Counted from the first letter of the stretch, positions 17,254 to 25,962 are shown. The stretch is DNA of 64,000 nucleotides from Rhodospirillaceae bacterium (GCA_002709955.1 PAQY01000002.1:44413-108412), one strand, 5' to 3'. Notes: generated by a model from the letters alone, not told the origin. Translations and numbers: made by a program.

Positions 17254-18234
17254 TTACATCTGTGCGTCGGTCACGGGGAAGCCGACTTCCATGTAATATT
17301 TCAAGGCACCTGGATGCAGTTTACCAGTGACGTTTGACAGCATTTCCGGGGAAACACCATTCCACCAGGCGGCGTCTGCCCCCAGCTTGGATTTGCCTTC
17401 CCAATAGGTCTTGGTCAATTGATAGGCGGTGTCTTCATCCATGTCTGTTGTCGTATAGGCAACCACGGGCAGGCCGGTTGTCGTGATATCGGCGGTCTGG
17501 TTGGCATAGGTTCCAGCAGGGATGGTCACCTTCAGGCGTTTGGTCTGGGTGATCTGATCATCGCTGAGTGACAGGATGGTAACTTTTGTGCTGGCCGCAG
17601 CTTCAATCACATTGGGGGCCGGGTAAGACCCTGCGGTGACAAAGCCATCGATCTGACCGTTTTTCAGGGCCGACACGGCATTGGAAAGCTCCACATCTGC
17701 CAATGTCACCTTGCCATCCAGGCCAAACAGTTCCAGGTATTTCGCGCCTTCATTCGCGCCAAAGCTGCCCTTGCCAATCAGCACGGTCTTGCCTTCCAGC
17801 CCGGCCAGATCGGTGACGCCGCTGTCAGCATTCATGACAAAATGCATGGTCAGAGAGGGAATCGGGAACAGGGCGCGGATTTCATCAAAGCGCGGGTTTT
17901 GTTTGCCTTCAAACATCGCCTTGCCACCCTGGGCCAGGCCAACAAGGGCAGGGGGGGTGGTAAAGACATAATTGCCTGTACGCCCAGCCACTTCCATCAC
18001 GTTCTGGACAGAGCCCTGGCTTTCTTCAACCGTGACGATGATGCCACCATCGGTGCCGGCCTTCATCGCCTCTGCCAATTGTACGGCCATTTGAAAATAT
18101 GACGAACTGGAACTGGCGGACTTATAGGTCACACGGGTTTCAGCCTGGGCCGCAGGGGCCGCTGCCAAAACGGGAAGAACCGCCACCGCGCCAATGGCGG
18201 CCAGCTTTTTGATCTGTTTCAGTGATAAGGTCAT
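17254..18234 (-). CDS. TAXI family TRAP transporter solute-binding protein
   Basis: Periplasmic binding protein of 326 aa with signal peptide (about residues 1-31, cleavage after AQA). The mature sequence shows TAXI landmarks: TYKSASSSSSYFQMAVQLAEAMKAGTDGGIIVTVEESQGSVQNVMEV, DLAGLEGKTVLIGKGSFGANEGAKYLELFGL and LSNAVSALKNGQIDGFVTAGSYPAPNVIE. It delivers its ligand to the fused permease encoded downstream. Upstream are 190 bp of gene-free sequence before the end of livF, which should hold its promoter. The ligand cannot be read from the sequence. Confidence 0.93.
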   Translation of the reverse strand: MTLSLKQIKKLAAIGAVAVLPVLAAAPAAQAETRVTYKSASSSSSYFQMAVQLAEAMKAGTDGGIIVTVEESQGSVQNVMEVAGRTGNYVFTTPPALVGLAQGGKAMFEGKQNPRFDEIRALFPIPSLTMHFVMNADSGVTDLAGLEGKTVLIGKGSFGANEGAKYLELFGLDGKVTLADVELSNAVSALKNGQIDGFVTAGSYPAPNVIEAAASTKVTILSLSDDQITQTKRLKVTIPAGTYANQTADITTTGLPVVAYTTTDMDEDTAYQLTKTYWEGKSKLGADAAWWNGVSPEMLSNVTGKLHPGALKYYMEVGFPVTDAQM

Positions 18235-18426
18235 GGGTGTTTCCTAGCATCCTATAGGGTGGTCGCCGTTGCCCGCGCGACCTTCGCAGTATCACTACCC
18301 CACGGCCCATTCAGGATCAAGCAAGAGTGAGGCGGCGGGGACAGAATCGATGCGTGTCGGGGGGGATTTGCGCCCACAGGGCAAGGGTGCAATCGATAAT
18401 AACCACCATCAAAACATCCGGATGGA

Positions 18427-19128
18427 TTAAACGCCCAGATAGCGATGCATCAACTCTTCATCCGCTAACAGTTCCTGGCTGTTACCGGTCCAGACGACGC
18501 GGCCCTTTTCGACGATATGATGACGGTCACCAATGCGGGCCAGATCCTTGACGTTCTTATCGATCACAAGAATTGATAGGCCTTCATTCTTCAATGCTTC
18601 CAGGCTTTTCCAAATCTCGTTGCGGATCAGGGGGGCCAGGCCTTCTGTTGCCTCGTCCAGGATCAGCAGATTTGGGTTTGTCATCAGCGCCCGCCCGACG
18701 GCCAGCATTTGTTGCTCCCCACCAGACAGCAGGTTCCCCATGCTGTCCCGGCGTTCCGCAAGACCAGGGAAAAGGTCATAGATCCGTTCCGCCGTCCAAG
18801 GGGTTTTCTGATTGCCCCAATTGGCGGCTGTGGCGACAAGGTTTTCATGCGCGGTCAGATTCGGGAAAATCTGTCGCCCTTCCGGCACCAACCCGATCCC
18901 GCGCCGCGCAACGGCATAGGATGACAGACCCCGGATGGACTGACCTTCATACTGAATGTCGCCTTCGCGCGATTGAATAATGCCCATGATGGAATGGACG
19001 GTTGTCGTTTTGCCCATGCCATTGCGGCCCATCAGGGTGGCGACCTCACCCGCGCGCACCTCCAGCGTCATGCCGAACAAGGCCTGGCTGTTGCCGTAAA
19101 ATGTTTTCAAGCCTGATACAGTCAGCAT
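18427..19128 (-). CDS. livF: Branched-chain-type ABC transporter ATP-binding protein LivF
   Basis: Cytoplasmic ATPase of 233 aa, the last gene of a livHMGF unit. Walker A is GRNGMGKTT (about 34-42), the signature is LLSGGEQQMLAVGRALM and Walker B is LLILDEATEGLAP. It is 2 bp downstream of livG. HAAT-type transporters carry branched-chain amino acids but also amides and aromatic acids. Here the unit sits beside gentisate-pathway genes, so an aromatic acid is a reasonable candidate substrate, by inference only. Confidence 0.94.
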   Translation of the reverse strand: MLTVSGLKTFYGNSQALFGMTLEVRAGEVATLMGRNGMGKTTTVHSIMGIIQSREGDIQYEGQSIRGLSSYAVARRGIGLVPEGRQIFPNLTAHENLVATAANWGNQKTPWTAERIYDLFPGLAERRDSMGNLLSGGEQQMLAVGRALMTNPNLLILDEATEGLAPLIRNEIWKSLEALKNEGLSILVIDKNVKDLARIGDRHHIVEKGRVVWTGNSQELLADEELMHRYLGV

Positions 19129-19130
19129 GA

Positions 19131-19877
19131 TCAGGCCTCCTCACCCAAATAAGCACGCTTCACGGCCTCGTTGTCACGGATGGCGTCTGGTGTGTCCGTC
19201 GCGATAATTTCGCCATAGACCAGCACCGAAATCCGATCCGCCAGGGCAAAGACCGCATCCATATCATGTTCCACCAAAAGCATGGTTTTCTGACCCCGGA
19301 AACGCTGCAGAATTTCAATCATGCGCTGGCTTTCCTCGGACCCCATCCCGGCCATGGGCTCGTCCAGCAACAGCATCTTAGGCGCGGTCGCCAGGGCCAT
19401 CGCAATTTCTAATTGGCGGTGTTCGCCATGGGACACTTCGCGCGACAGCACCATCGCCTTGGCATCCAGGCCAACTTCTTTCAGTCGCTCCATCGCCTGG
19501 CGGTTGATTTCCGGTTCACTATTGGCATCGCGCCAGAAGCGATAGGAATGCCCGTCATGGGCCTGGGCCGCCAAGGCGACATTTTCCAACAGGGTCATGT
19601 CTTGAAACACGGTTGTGATCTGAAAAGAACGGGCAATGCCCATTTTCGCGCGGGCGGGACCAGATGCTTTGGTGATATCGCGACCATTAAAGCGGACCTT
19701 GCCCGCATCCGGGAATTGCTCCCCACAGAGCTGAGAGATCAGGGTCGTCTTGCCCGCGCCATTGGGCCCGATAATGGCATGGACTTCCCCTTCGATCACA
19801 TCCAGGGATACGTTCTTTGTGGCAGTCACGCCGCCGAAGGTCTTGTAAAGCCCACGGACTTCTAAAAGTACAGTCAT
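19131..19877 (-). CDS. livG: Branched-chain-type ABC transporter ATP-binding protein LivG
   Basis: Second ATPase subunit, 248 aa. Walker A is GPNGAGKTTLISQ near residues 36-48, the signature is the LivG-style VSHGEHRQLEIAMAL, Walker B is MLLLDEPMAGM and the switch His lies in VEHDMDAVF. The true start is the ATG at 19877, which overlaps the livM stop as ATGA, so translation is coupled. An upstream in-frame extension reads through livM sequence and is rejected. It should form a heterodimer with LivF beneath LivH/LivM. Confidence 0.95.
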   Translation of the reverse strand: MTVLLEVRGLYKTFGGVTATKNVSLDVIEGEVHAIIGPNGAGKTTLISQLCGEQFPDAGKVRFNGRDITKASGPARAKMGIARSFQITTVFQDMTLLENVALAAQAHDGHSYRFWRDANSEPEINRQAMERLKEVGLDAKAMVLSREVSHGEHRQLEIAMALATAPKMLLLDEPMAGMGSEESQRMIEILQRFRGQKTMLLVEHDMDAVFALADRISVLVYGEIIATDTPDAIRDNEAVKRAYLGEEA

Positions 19878-20857
19878 CGTTTGCCCAACCGATCCAAGAA
19901 TCCAGAAATCCCACCCCGAACGAACAGGACGACTAACAGCAGAATCAATCCAAAGGGCAGGTGCCAATAGAAGCCTGCGCCGCTGTGTACCATATCCATC
20001 AGATCGGGAATCATCTCTTCCAATACCAGGAAGGAAAGCACCCCAAAGATCGGGCCGAATGCCGTGGCGGTTCCACCCAGAACGACCATGAAAATCAATT
20101 CGCCTGATCGGGTCCAGCCCATCATATCCGGGCTGATGAAATTGGTATAATTCCCCATCAAGGCCCCGGCATAACCGCAAATCGCGCCGGAAATCACATA
20201 GGCGACCAGGCGATAGTTATAGGTATTATACCCTAAAGCCTGCATCCGCTTCTCATTGGATTTTGCGCCCCGAATGACCCGTCCAAAGCGAGATCCGACA
20301 ATGCGGTGATACAGATACATCACCGCGACGAAGGAAACGAAACAGATATAGTAAAAGGTGGTTGGATCATCGATGTCGATTCCACTGGCAAATTCACTGT
20401 CGTACCAGATCGTCAATCCATCATCCCCGCCATATTCATCCAATGACAGGAACAGAAAGAATGCCATCTGCGCGAAGGCCATGGTGATCATGATGAAATG
20501 AACACCCTTGGTGCGCAGGCTGATTGCGCCGGTGATCAGCGCAAAAACGGCACTGACGCTGACTGCCAGAACGATATGCAGCCATCCTGAACTATAGTCA
20601 TGATAAATCGGAATGCCGACGCAATAAGCACCGATACCGATAAAGGCCGCATGTCCCAGGCTGATCATACCGCCATAGCCCAGAATGAAATTCAGGCTGA
20701 TCGCGGCAATGGTCAGGATCAGAATCCGGGTCGCGATGCTGAGATAGAATGCCTGGTCGAAGATATCCGCCAGGATCGGTGTCACAGCCAACAGCAGCAG
20801 TAATGCGATGCTGAAAAGCCATTTGGGGGTCAGAAAATTGGAAGTGCGCATGCCCAT
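19874..20857 (-). CDS. livM: Branched-chain-type ABC transporter permease LivM
   Basis: Inner-membrane permease of 325-327 aa with about nine membrane segments. The conserved LivM core reads AISLNFILGYGGMISLGHAAFIGIGAYCVGI, and the coupling loop region RGAKSNEKRMQALGYNTYNYRLVAYVISGAICGYAGAL follows near residue 190. The start is ambiguous between ATG 20857 and ATG 20851 (MGM-R); the AAGGG run suits the second. It pairs with LivH encoded 20 bp upstream and overlaps livG by four bases. Confidence 0.95.
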   Translation of the reverse strand: MGMRTSNFLTPKWLFSIALLLLLAVTPILADIFDQAFYLSIATRILILTIAAISLNFILGYGGMISLGHAAFIGIGAYCVGIPIYHDYSSGWLHIVLAVSVSAVFALITGAISLRTKGVHFIMITMAFAQMAFFLFLSLDEYGGDDGLTIWYDSEFASGIDIDDPTTFYYICFVSFVAVMYLYHRIVGSRFGRVIRGAKSNEKRMQALGYNTYNYRLVAYVISGAICGYAGALMGNYTNFISPDMMGWTRSGELIFMVVLGGTATAFGPIFGVLSFLVLEEMIPDLMDMVHSGAGFYWHLPFGLILLLVVLFVRGGISGFLDRLGKR

Positions 20858-20877
20858 CCCTTATGCTTGCTTGCGTT

Positions 20878-21807
20878 TTATCGGACCTTAGGCGGGAAAA
20901 GGCCCTGAGGACGCACCGCCAAAATGATAGCCATCAAAATATAGATCAGCATTGCGGAAATTGCCGGAGCAGCCGTTTCCGCGGTTCCTGTCTGCATGAA
21001 CAGCTTTAGGAGTTGATCCAAATAGGACCGCCCCATCGTGTCGATCATGCCAACGATCAAGGCCCCGACAAAGGCCCCTTTGATTGATCCAATGCCACCA
21101 ATGATAATCACAACAAAGGCAACGATGATGATGTCATTACCCATCCCGATTGAGGCGCCGGTAATGGGGGAAATCATCATTCCGGCCAATCCTGCAATCG
21201 CAGCGCCAGCGGCAAAAACCAGGCTGAACAAGACCTTAATATCTACGCCCAGCGCCTGCACCATGGTGCGATTGGAGGCACCAGCGCGGATCAACATGCC
21301 AAGCCGGGTCTTGCTGACCACATAGTAGAGACCAACGGCGACCAGGAGACCCGCAGATATGATGGCGATTCGATAGCTGGGAAGTTGGATTGATTCCGTA
21401 AGGGTGATTTGACCGTTCAGCCATGCAGGCAGCGGGATAACCATCCCTTCCGCACCCCAGATCAGATGCGTTACGGTATCAAATATCAGGATAATGCCGA
21501 ATGTCGCCAGCACATGGTCCAGATGGTCCCGCAGATACAGGGAGCGCGCGATCAAAATCTCTGTGACATAGCCAACGGCCATCGTCAGGGGGATCGCCAG
21601 CAGCACGCCCAGAACAAAACTGTCCAACAGGACCACCAGTGTCCCACTGATATAGGCCCCGACCATATAGAAAGAACCATGGGCCAGATTGATAAAATCC
21701 ATGATGCCGAAAATCAGCGTAAGGCCAGCGGCCAGCAGAAACAGCAAAATGCCCAGCTGCATCCCATTCAACAACTGTGTGATCAGTAGTGCGCTATCCA
21801 TGCCCAT
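20878..21807 (-). CDS. livH: Branched-chain-type ABC transporter permease LivH
   Basis: First permease of the transporter, 307-309 aa with about eight membrane segments. Typical features are the N-terminal QLLNGMQLGILLFLLAAGLTLIFGIMDFINLAHGSFYMVGAY and the loop RAGASNRTMVQALGVDIKVLFSLVFAAGAAIAGLAG. As in livM the start reads MGM, with a GGGG run better placed for the ATG at 21801. It heads the livHMGF unit, about 480 bp from the end of the binding-protein gene. A palindromic operator is found 332-386 bp upstream. Confidence 0.95.
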   Translation of the reverse strand: MGMDSALLITQLLNGMQLGILLFLLAAGLTLIFGIMDFINLAHGSFYMVGAYISGTLVVLLDSFVLGVLLAIPLTMAVGYVTEILIARSLYLRDHLDHVLATFGIILIFDTVTHLIWGAEGMVIPLPAWLNGQITLTESIQLPSYRIAIISAGLLVAVGLYYVVSKTRLGMLIRAGASNRTMVQALGVDIKVLFSLVFAAGAAIAGLAGMMISPITGASIGMGNDIIIVAFVVIIIGGIGSIKGAFVGALIVGMIDTMGRSYLDQLLKLFMQTGTAETAAPAISAMLIYILMAIILAVRPQGLFPPKVR

Positions 21808-22290
21808 CCCCGGTTCAACGCTTCAATAAAGACTGCTGCTTAATCCGGAAGGCCCGATTGCAGCATGTTCGTTCTTACGCAACGCGACAGTCTAAAAAAC
21901 GATACTGTCTTAATAATGATGCTTATTGTCTGATCCCCGATGGACATCACACAATTGTCAGCCATTCCATCAAACAATCAAAAAAGGGATGATTGTCGAT
22001 GGTTAGATCCTGGTATCGATCTTACGTCCCCATCATTTTGCAACAGATCGAAAATATTGATTTGCGATGCTGTTGGCAATCAACTGGCGTGATCAACGTC
22101 CTTTATATCCAGTCAATCGTCGTATTCATTATATATGCTGCACTATAGTGCATTGTCCCAAAGGCGCAACGCGATTTTCTGCTGTATGGTGCATAAAATC
22201 ACGTAATTATTTTAAGCTTAAAACAATTTGATTCCAGCGGCAAGAAAATTCAGGGCAAACGTGTTGCAATGTTTCGCAAGGTATCTGGAT
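21808..22290. other. Intergenic region upstream of livH
   Basis: This is a gene-free stretch of about 480 bp between livH and the terminator of the binding-protein gene. It is AT-rich and contains the composite operator at 22139-22193. No convincing small gene is seen. Short open frames here lack ribosome sites and family resemblance. Confidence 0.5.
22139..22193 (-). promoter_or_regulatory. Composite palindromic operator upstream of livH
   Basis: TGCACTATAGTGCA at 22139-22152 is a perfect 14-bp palindrome. A degenerate copy, TGCTGTATGGTGCA (11 of 14 matching), starts exactly 41 bp further on, at 22180-22193. A GCGCAA hexamer sits 25 bp from the start of the first site. The same architecture occurs upstream of the separate binding-protein gene (23754-23808), so one regulator probably controls both units. 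Confidence 0.7.
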
Positions 22291-22325
22291 CAAAAGAAAA
22301 GGGTGGGCCATTTCTGACCCACCCC
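22291..22325 (-). terminator. Intrinsic terminator of the Liv-type binding-protein gene
   Basis: GGGTGGG (22301-22307) and CCCACCC (22318-22324) form a 7-bp stem with a 10-base loop. On the minus strand the stem is followed by TTTTCTTTTG (22291-22300). It lies just after the stop of the binding-protein gene and insulates it from livHMGF. Confidence 0.85.
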
Positions 22326-22346
22326 GTTCACGCTGTTCCAATGATC

Positions 22347-23552
22347 TTACATCTTGCATTCAGCAGCGTAAGTATCCTGGTGGTCCGTATAGACAGTGGA
22401 CCGAATTTGTGTGGTCCAGCGGCCTTCTGCATCGGCAACGGCTTCCCGCAGATAGAAGTTCTGAATTGGGAAATGGTTGCTGCCAAATTTGAAATTGCCA
22501 CGGGTGGACTTGAAATCGGCCTTTTCAAGGGCTGCGCGAACCGCATCCTTGTCGGTCAGATCACCACCAACGGCATCCACAGCAGATTTGATCAGCATGA
22601 CGGCATCATAAGCCTGCTGAGCATAATAGGATGGGTAGGTGCCAACTTTGGCCAGGAAGTCACCAACAAATTTCTTGTTGGCTTCATTATCCATATCCGG
22701 TGACCAGTGCTGGGTCGCCATTGATCCAAGAACGCCTGTCAGGCCAGCTTCTTGCAGTCTGGGCAGAGAAATCGCATCCACAGTGAACACGCTGTAGAGT
22801 TTCACCGAGTCAGCAAGACCAGCCTGGGTGTATTGGGAGATGAAGGCACTGCCCGCTTTACCTGGATAGAAAATCCAGATTGCTTCCGCGCCAGACGCCT
22901 TGGCTTTTGCCAATTCAGCAGAGAAGTCGAGCTGTGCATCTGCACCCCATTTGGTCAGATCCTTGCCTTTGACTTCACCCTTAAAGGTACGCTCCACGCC
23001 AGCAACCATGTCTTTGCCCGCAGCATAGTTCGGGGCCATGATGTAAACGGACTTGATGCCATCGGCATTCAATGCTTCGCCCAGTGCCATTGGGGTCTGG
23101 TCATTCTGCCAGGACACGGAGAAGAAGTTCTTATCGCATGCTTTGCCTGCCAATTGTGACGGGCCCGCATTTGCGCTGATCAGAAAGGTTTCAGTATCCA
23201 GAACGGATTTGGCAGAAGCCAGCAAGACGTTGGACCAGATATAACCGGTCACGAAATCAACCTTGTCCTGGGTGACCAGCTTATCGGCGGCCAGCTTACC
23301 AGTTTCCGGTTTGAAGCCGTCGTCTTCATAGACAACTTCAACCTTACGACCGCCCATTTCGCCGCCAATATGTTCAATTGCCAGGTCGAAACCGGCTTTC
23401 ATATCATTGCCGATAACCGCAGCAGGCGTCGTCAGCGTGGTAACGAAACCGATTTTCACTGGATCGCTGTGTGACGCGCCGTAGGCCGGTCCAAAGGCCG
23501 GTGCGGTTGCCAGCGCAGCGCCGAAAGCCGCTGCCATTAATGTCTTTTTCAT
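22347..23552 (-). CDS. Branched-chain-type ABC transporter substrate-binding protein
   Basis: Periplasmic type I binding protein of 401 aa (Peripla_BP_6 family). The signal peptide covers about residues 1-25, followed by PVKIGFVTTLTTPAAVIGNDMKAGFDLAIEHIGGEMGGRKVEVVYEDDGFKPETGKLAADKLV. It belongs to the LivJ-like group that includes binding proteins for aromatic acids. Two cysteines (in GKACDKNFF and at the C-terminal AAECKM) may form a disulfide. It is its own transcription unit, with a strong terminator downstream and a composite operator 202-256 bp upstream that matches the livH operator. It most likely serves livHMGF, with an aromatic acid or amino acid as ligand. Confidence 0.92.
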   Translation of the reverse strand: MKKTLMAAAFGAALATAPAFGPAYGASHSDPVKIGFVTTLTTPAAVIGNDMKAGFDLAIEHIGGEMGGRKVEVVYEDDGFKPETGKLAADKLVTQDKVDFVTGYIWSNVLLASAKSVLDTETFLISANAGPSQLAGKACDKNFFSVSWQNDQTPMALGEALNADGIKSVYIMAPNYAAGKDMVAGVERTFKGEVKGKDLTKWGADAQLDFSAELAKAKASGAEAIWIFYPGKAGSAFISQYTQAGLADSVKLYSVFTVDAISLPRLQEAGLTGVLGSMATQHWSPDMDNEANKKFVGDFLAKVGTYPSYYAQQAYDAVMLIKSAVDAVGGDLTDKDAVRAALEKADFKSTRGNFKFGSNHFPIQNFYLREAVADAEGRWTTQIRSTVYTDHQDTYAAECKM

Positions 23553-23753
23553 TCCTGTGTCTCCCTGGTATGACCACCCTCAAGGTAAGCGGAGGTCGTG
23601 TGTTCTAAAAATCTACGCGGAGCCTGAGTGGCTTAAACCATCCGAAAGGCCATGCTCCTTGTGCAATCGCCGCTATCAGAGCGTACAAGACTGCTCAGGG
23701 TCAAGCGCTAGACTGCCTCTCTTCCGGAAACTTTGGTCCATGCCGCGCGTCAC

Positions 23754-23808
23754 TGCACTATAATGCATCTTTGCGGGCGTGCAATGTTGAAAAATGCGCT
23801 ATGATGCA
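23754..23808 (-). promoter_or_regulatory. Composite palindromic operator upstream of the binding-protein gene
   Basis: TGCACTATAATGCA (23754-23767, 13 of 14 matching the livH palindrome) is followed 41 bp later by TGCGCTATGATGCA (23795-23808). GTGCAA sits at offset +25, the same offset as GCGCAA in the livH region. Matching spacing in both regions argues for a real composite site. Confidence 0.7.
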
Positions 23809-23834
23809 GTCATGTAACCCCATGCCGCCAAACG

Positions 23835-23876
23835 AACAGCGCCGCGCTAGGTATCTTTGACCTGCGCGGCGCTGTT
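23835..23876 (-). terminator. Strong hairpin after the fumarylpyruvate hydrolase gene
   Basis: AACAGCGCCGCGC (23835-23847) and GCGCGGCGCTGTT (23864-23876) form a perfect 13-bp stem with a 16-base loop, 24 bp after the hydrolase stop. The following sequence is only mildly U-rich. It is probably the operon terminator or a 3'-end stabiliser. Confidence 0.75.
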
Positions 23877-23899
23877 TGGGTTACGGGAAGGGGGGATCG

Positions 23900-24598
23900 T
23901 CAGACGATTTTCACCCGTAAGGCCCCGACCTTCTCGGCAGATCCTTCCAGGATATCGCCTGCAACGACGGCCCCGACGCCAGCCGGTGTCCCGGTCATGA
24001 TCAGGTCGCCCGGATACAATGTGTGGAACCGGGACAGATCCGCAATCGTCTCACTGACAGAGGTGATCATCTCATCCATCGGTGCTTCCTGGCGTATTTT
24101 ACCATTTACTGACAAAGCAATGCGCCCATCGACAATTTCCCCGGTCTTTGCGATTGGGACGATTTCCCCCATCGGGGCGGAAAACTGAAAGTTCTTGCCG
24201 TTGTCCCAGGGGCGTCCCTTTTCTTTCGCCTGGCCTTGCAGGTCGCGGCGGGTCATATCCAGGCCAATTGCATAGCCAAAGATATAGGACACGGCCTCGT
24301 CTTTTGAGATGTTGTTGCCCTCTTTGCCAATCGCGACCACCAGTTCGATTTCATGGTGATAATTCGATGTTTCCGGCGGATAGGGAATTTCTACCGTTGC
24401 GCCGGGCGCGCAATAGACGATGGCATCACGGCATTTTGCAAAAAAGAACGGCGGGTCGCGATCGGTCACGCCCATCTCTTCACGATGCGCCCAGTAATTC
24501 CGGCCGACGCAATAAATGTTGCGAACCGGAAATTGGGCATCTGACCCCTGAACAGGCACAGCCGTTACGGGCGGCGGGGGAAAGGTATAGTTGGTCAT
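23900..24598 (-). CDS. Fumarylacetoacetate hydrolase family protein, probable fumarylpyruvate hydrolase
   Basis: Metal-dependent C-C hydrolase of 232 aa. The core NYHHEIELVVAIGKEG holds metal ligands Glu83 and Glu85, with Asp114 in AIGLDMTRRDLQ, and the C-terminal MTGTPAGVGAVVAGD loop is typical of the FAH fold. The N-terminal NIYCVGRNYWAHREEMG and FFFAKCRDAIV segments match the fumarylpyruvate hydrolases that finish the gentisate pathway by splitting fumarylpyruvate into fumarate and pyruvate. It lies 46 bp downstream of gentisate dioxygenase on the same strand, which supports that assignment over other FAH activities. Confidence 0.9.
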   Translation of the reverse strand: MTNYTFPPPPVTAVPVQGSDAQFPVRNIYCVGRNYWAHREEMGVTDRDPPFFFAKCRDAIVYCAPGATVEIPYPPETSNYHHEIELVVAIGKEGNNISKDEAVSYIFGYAIGLDMTRRDLQGQAKEKGRPWDNGKNFQFSAPMGEIVPIAKTGEIVDGRIALSVNGKIRQEAPMDEMITSVSETIADLSRFHTLYPGDLIMTGTPAGVGAVVAGDILEGSAEKVGALRVKIV

Positions 24599-24644
24599 TC
24601 TGGAACTCCTGACTGAGCAAAAGGGGATGCGGGATTAAAAGGGA

Positions 24645-25685
24645 TTATCCGACCAGGCGTTCTTCGCGCCAGATATTCAGATTCTGTTGCATGCCCTTAT
24701 CGGAGAACGCAAACAAAGTCAGGTCTTCGGCCGGGGTGTAGGTGACGGTGTGCCAGCTTGGGATGACAAATGTGTCGCGCGGCTTCAGGTCATACCGGGT
24801 GTCGCCAATCTGGACGGTCCCCGTGCCTTCCACCACTGTCACAACCGTCGCATCTGTTGCGCGATAGGGTTCGGTTTTGAACCCTTTGGGCAGCAACTGC
24901 ACGAAACCGGAAATTGTTGGCATCATCGGGCCCCCCGTTGCCGGATTGATGAATTCCAGTTTCAGGCCCTGATGGGGATCCCATTCGGTGGAGTCTTTCA
25001 TATCCTCCAGTGCCTGCCGGTATTCGGCATAGGGATAGTGGAATACCGGGCTGGATTTCGGGGCATCATACCCAACGGGCAGCATGTTCCGGCCAAACTG
25101 TGCCCGGCTGAAACCCGGCGGTCGTCGGTCCAGTTGATAATCATCATTGCCTTGCTGGGCAAAGCCGGAATCAAAGAAGCGCAAGGTCGGTATGTCCAAC
25201 CCGTCCAGCCATACCATGGGGCCGTCGCTGTGATTGCCGTGATCGTGCCATTGCCAACTGGGGGTCAGGATCAGGTCAAATTCTTTCATAATGGCGCGTT
25301 CGCCATCCACCGCAGTATAGGCACCGTCCCCTTCAACAATGAAGCGCAGGGCGGATTGTGTGTGCCGGTGACAGGGGGCGATCTCTCCTGGCAGAATCAG
25401 TTGCAGGCCCGCATATAAGGTCCCTGTTGCAGAGCTTTCCCCCGGACAGCCTGGATTTTCCAGGATAAGGACCCGCCGTTCTGCTTCCTTCGCGGTGATC
25501 AATTCGCCGCTGCTCATCAGATAGGGGCGCACGTCTTCGTACCGCCACCGCACAGGGGTGACGCGGGTCGCCGGCGCCTTTGGCACCAGGGCATGCAATA
25601 CTTCCCACAAAGGGGTCATGTTGAGGGGGCGAATCTCATCATAGAAAGCTTGCCGCTCGGCGGAAATGGGTTTGCTATCGGACAT
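24645..25685 (-). CDS. Gentisate 1,2-dioxygenase
   Basis: Bicupin non-heme Fe(II) dioxygenase of 346 aa that opens gentisate (2,5-dihydroxybenzoate) to maleylpyruvate. The first cupin carries the iron ligands: PCHRHTQSALRFIVEGDGAYT with His106 and His108, then PSWQWHDHGN with His147. The second cupin (about 255-340; TVVEGTGTVQIGDTRYDLKPRDTFVIPSWHTVTY) is also recognisable. The N-terminus RQAFYDEIRPLNMTPLWEVL is characteristic of the family. The hydrolase gene follows directly. The maleylpyruvate isomerase that usually completes the trio is not in the window. A large nested palindrome lies 31-82 bp upstream of the start. Confidence 0.95.
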   Translation of the reverse strand: MSDSKPISAERQAFYDEIRPLNMTPLWEVLHALVPKAPATRVTPVRWRYEDVRPYLMSSGELITAKEAERRVLILENPGCPGESSATGTLYAGLQLILPGEIAPCHRHTQSALRFIVEGDGAYTAVDGERAIMKEFDLILTPSWQWHDHGNHSDGPMVWLDGLDIPTLRFFDSGFAQQGNDDYQLDRRPPGFSRAQFGRNMLPVGYDAPKSSPVFHYPYAEYRQALEDMKDSTEWDPHQGLKLEFINPATGGPMMPTISGFVQLLPKGFKTEPYRATDATVVTVVEGTGTVQIGDTRYDLKPRDTFVIPSWHTVTYTPAEDLTLFAFSDKGMQQNLNIWREERLVG

Positions 25686-25715
25686 TCTGGTCTCCTGTGC
25701 TTACAGGCCGCAATG

Positions 25716-25767
25716 GTTTCCGATCCGACCGGAAACAGCAAGTCCCACAATTGGGAAAAGCTGTTTC
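25716..25767 (-). promoter_or_regulatory. Nested palindrome upstream of gentisate dioxygenase
   Basis: An outer dyad, GAAACAGC (25732-25739) with GCTGTTTC (25760-25767), encloses an inner dyad, TCCCA (25743-25747) with TGGGA (25752-25756), around the same centre. A second dyad, GTTTCCG (25716-25722) with CGGAAAC (25730-25736), overlaps its edge. The position at -31 to -82 from the start suggests an operator, or a leader structure if transcription begins further upstream. Confidence 0.6.
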
Positions 25768-25840
25768 GCTGTCAGGGATGGGGCGAGCAGCAGTGTTGGC
25801 GGGCCGGACGACACCTAGATGAACGGCAATCATCCACACC

Positions 25841-25873
25841 ATCGTCACCCCGGACACCCGCCTGCGCGGGTGT
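25841..25873. repeat. Dispersed palindromic repeat copy between asd and gentisate dioxygenase
   Basis: The 16-mer at 25841-25856 occurs in reverse complement at 63715-63730 within the repeat-rich window end. It runs into a hairpin, ACACCCGC (25854-25861) and GCGGGTGT (25866-25873). Sharing a 16-base string with a distant intergenic site marks it as a REP-like dispersed element. Confidence 0.55.
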
Positions 25874-25919
25874 GATGCGGATGGGGCGCTGGAACTGCGG
25901 TTCGATACGCTTTGCGCCT

Positions 25920-25950
25920 CAGGGGGGCAATTGTCTAGATCACCCCCCTG
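25920..25950 (-). terminator. Hairpin at the 3' end of asd
   Basis: CAGGGGGG (25920-25927) and CCCCCCTG (25943-25950) form an 8-bp perfect stem with a 15-base loop, starting 13 bp after the asd stop. There is no U-tract, so termination efficiency is uncertain. Confidence 0.45.
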
Positions 25951-25962
25951 GATCACGTCTGG

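Noticed and set aside
19878..20180. Long 5' extension of livG
   Set aside because: It reads through livM in another frame; the ATGA overlap and family alignment place the start at 19877.
22139..22193. NtrC/sigma-54 control of livH
   Set aside because: The half-site TGCAC/GTGCA fits NtrC but the spacer is 4 rather than about 7 bases, and no GG-N10-GC sigma-54 promoter was seen downstream.
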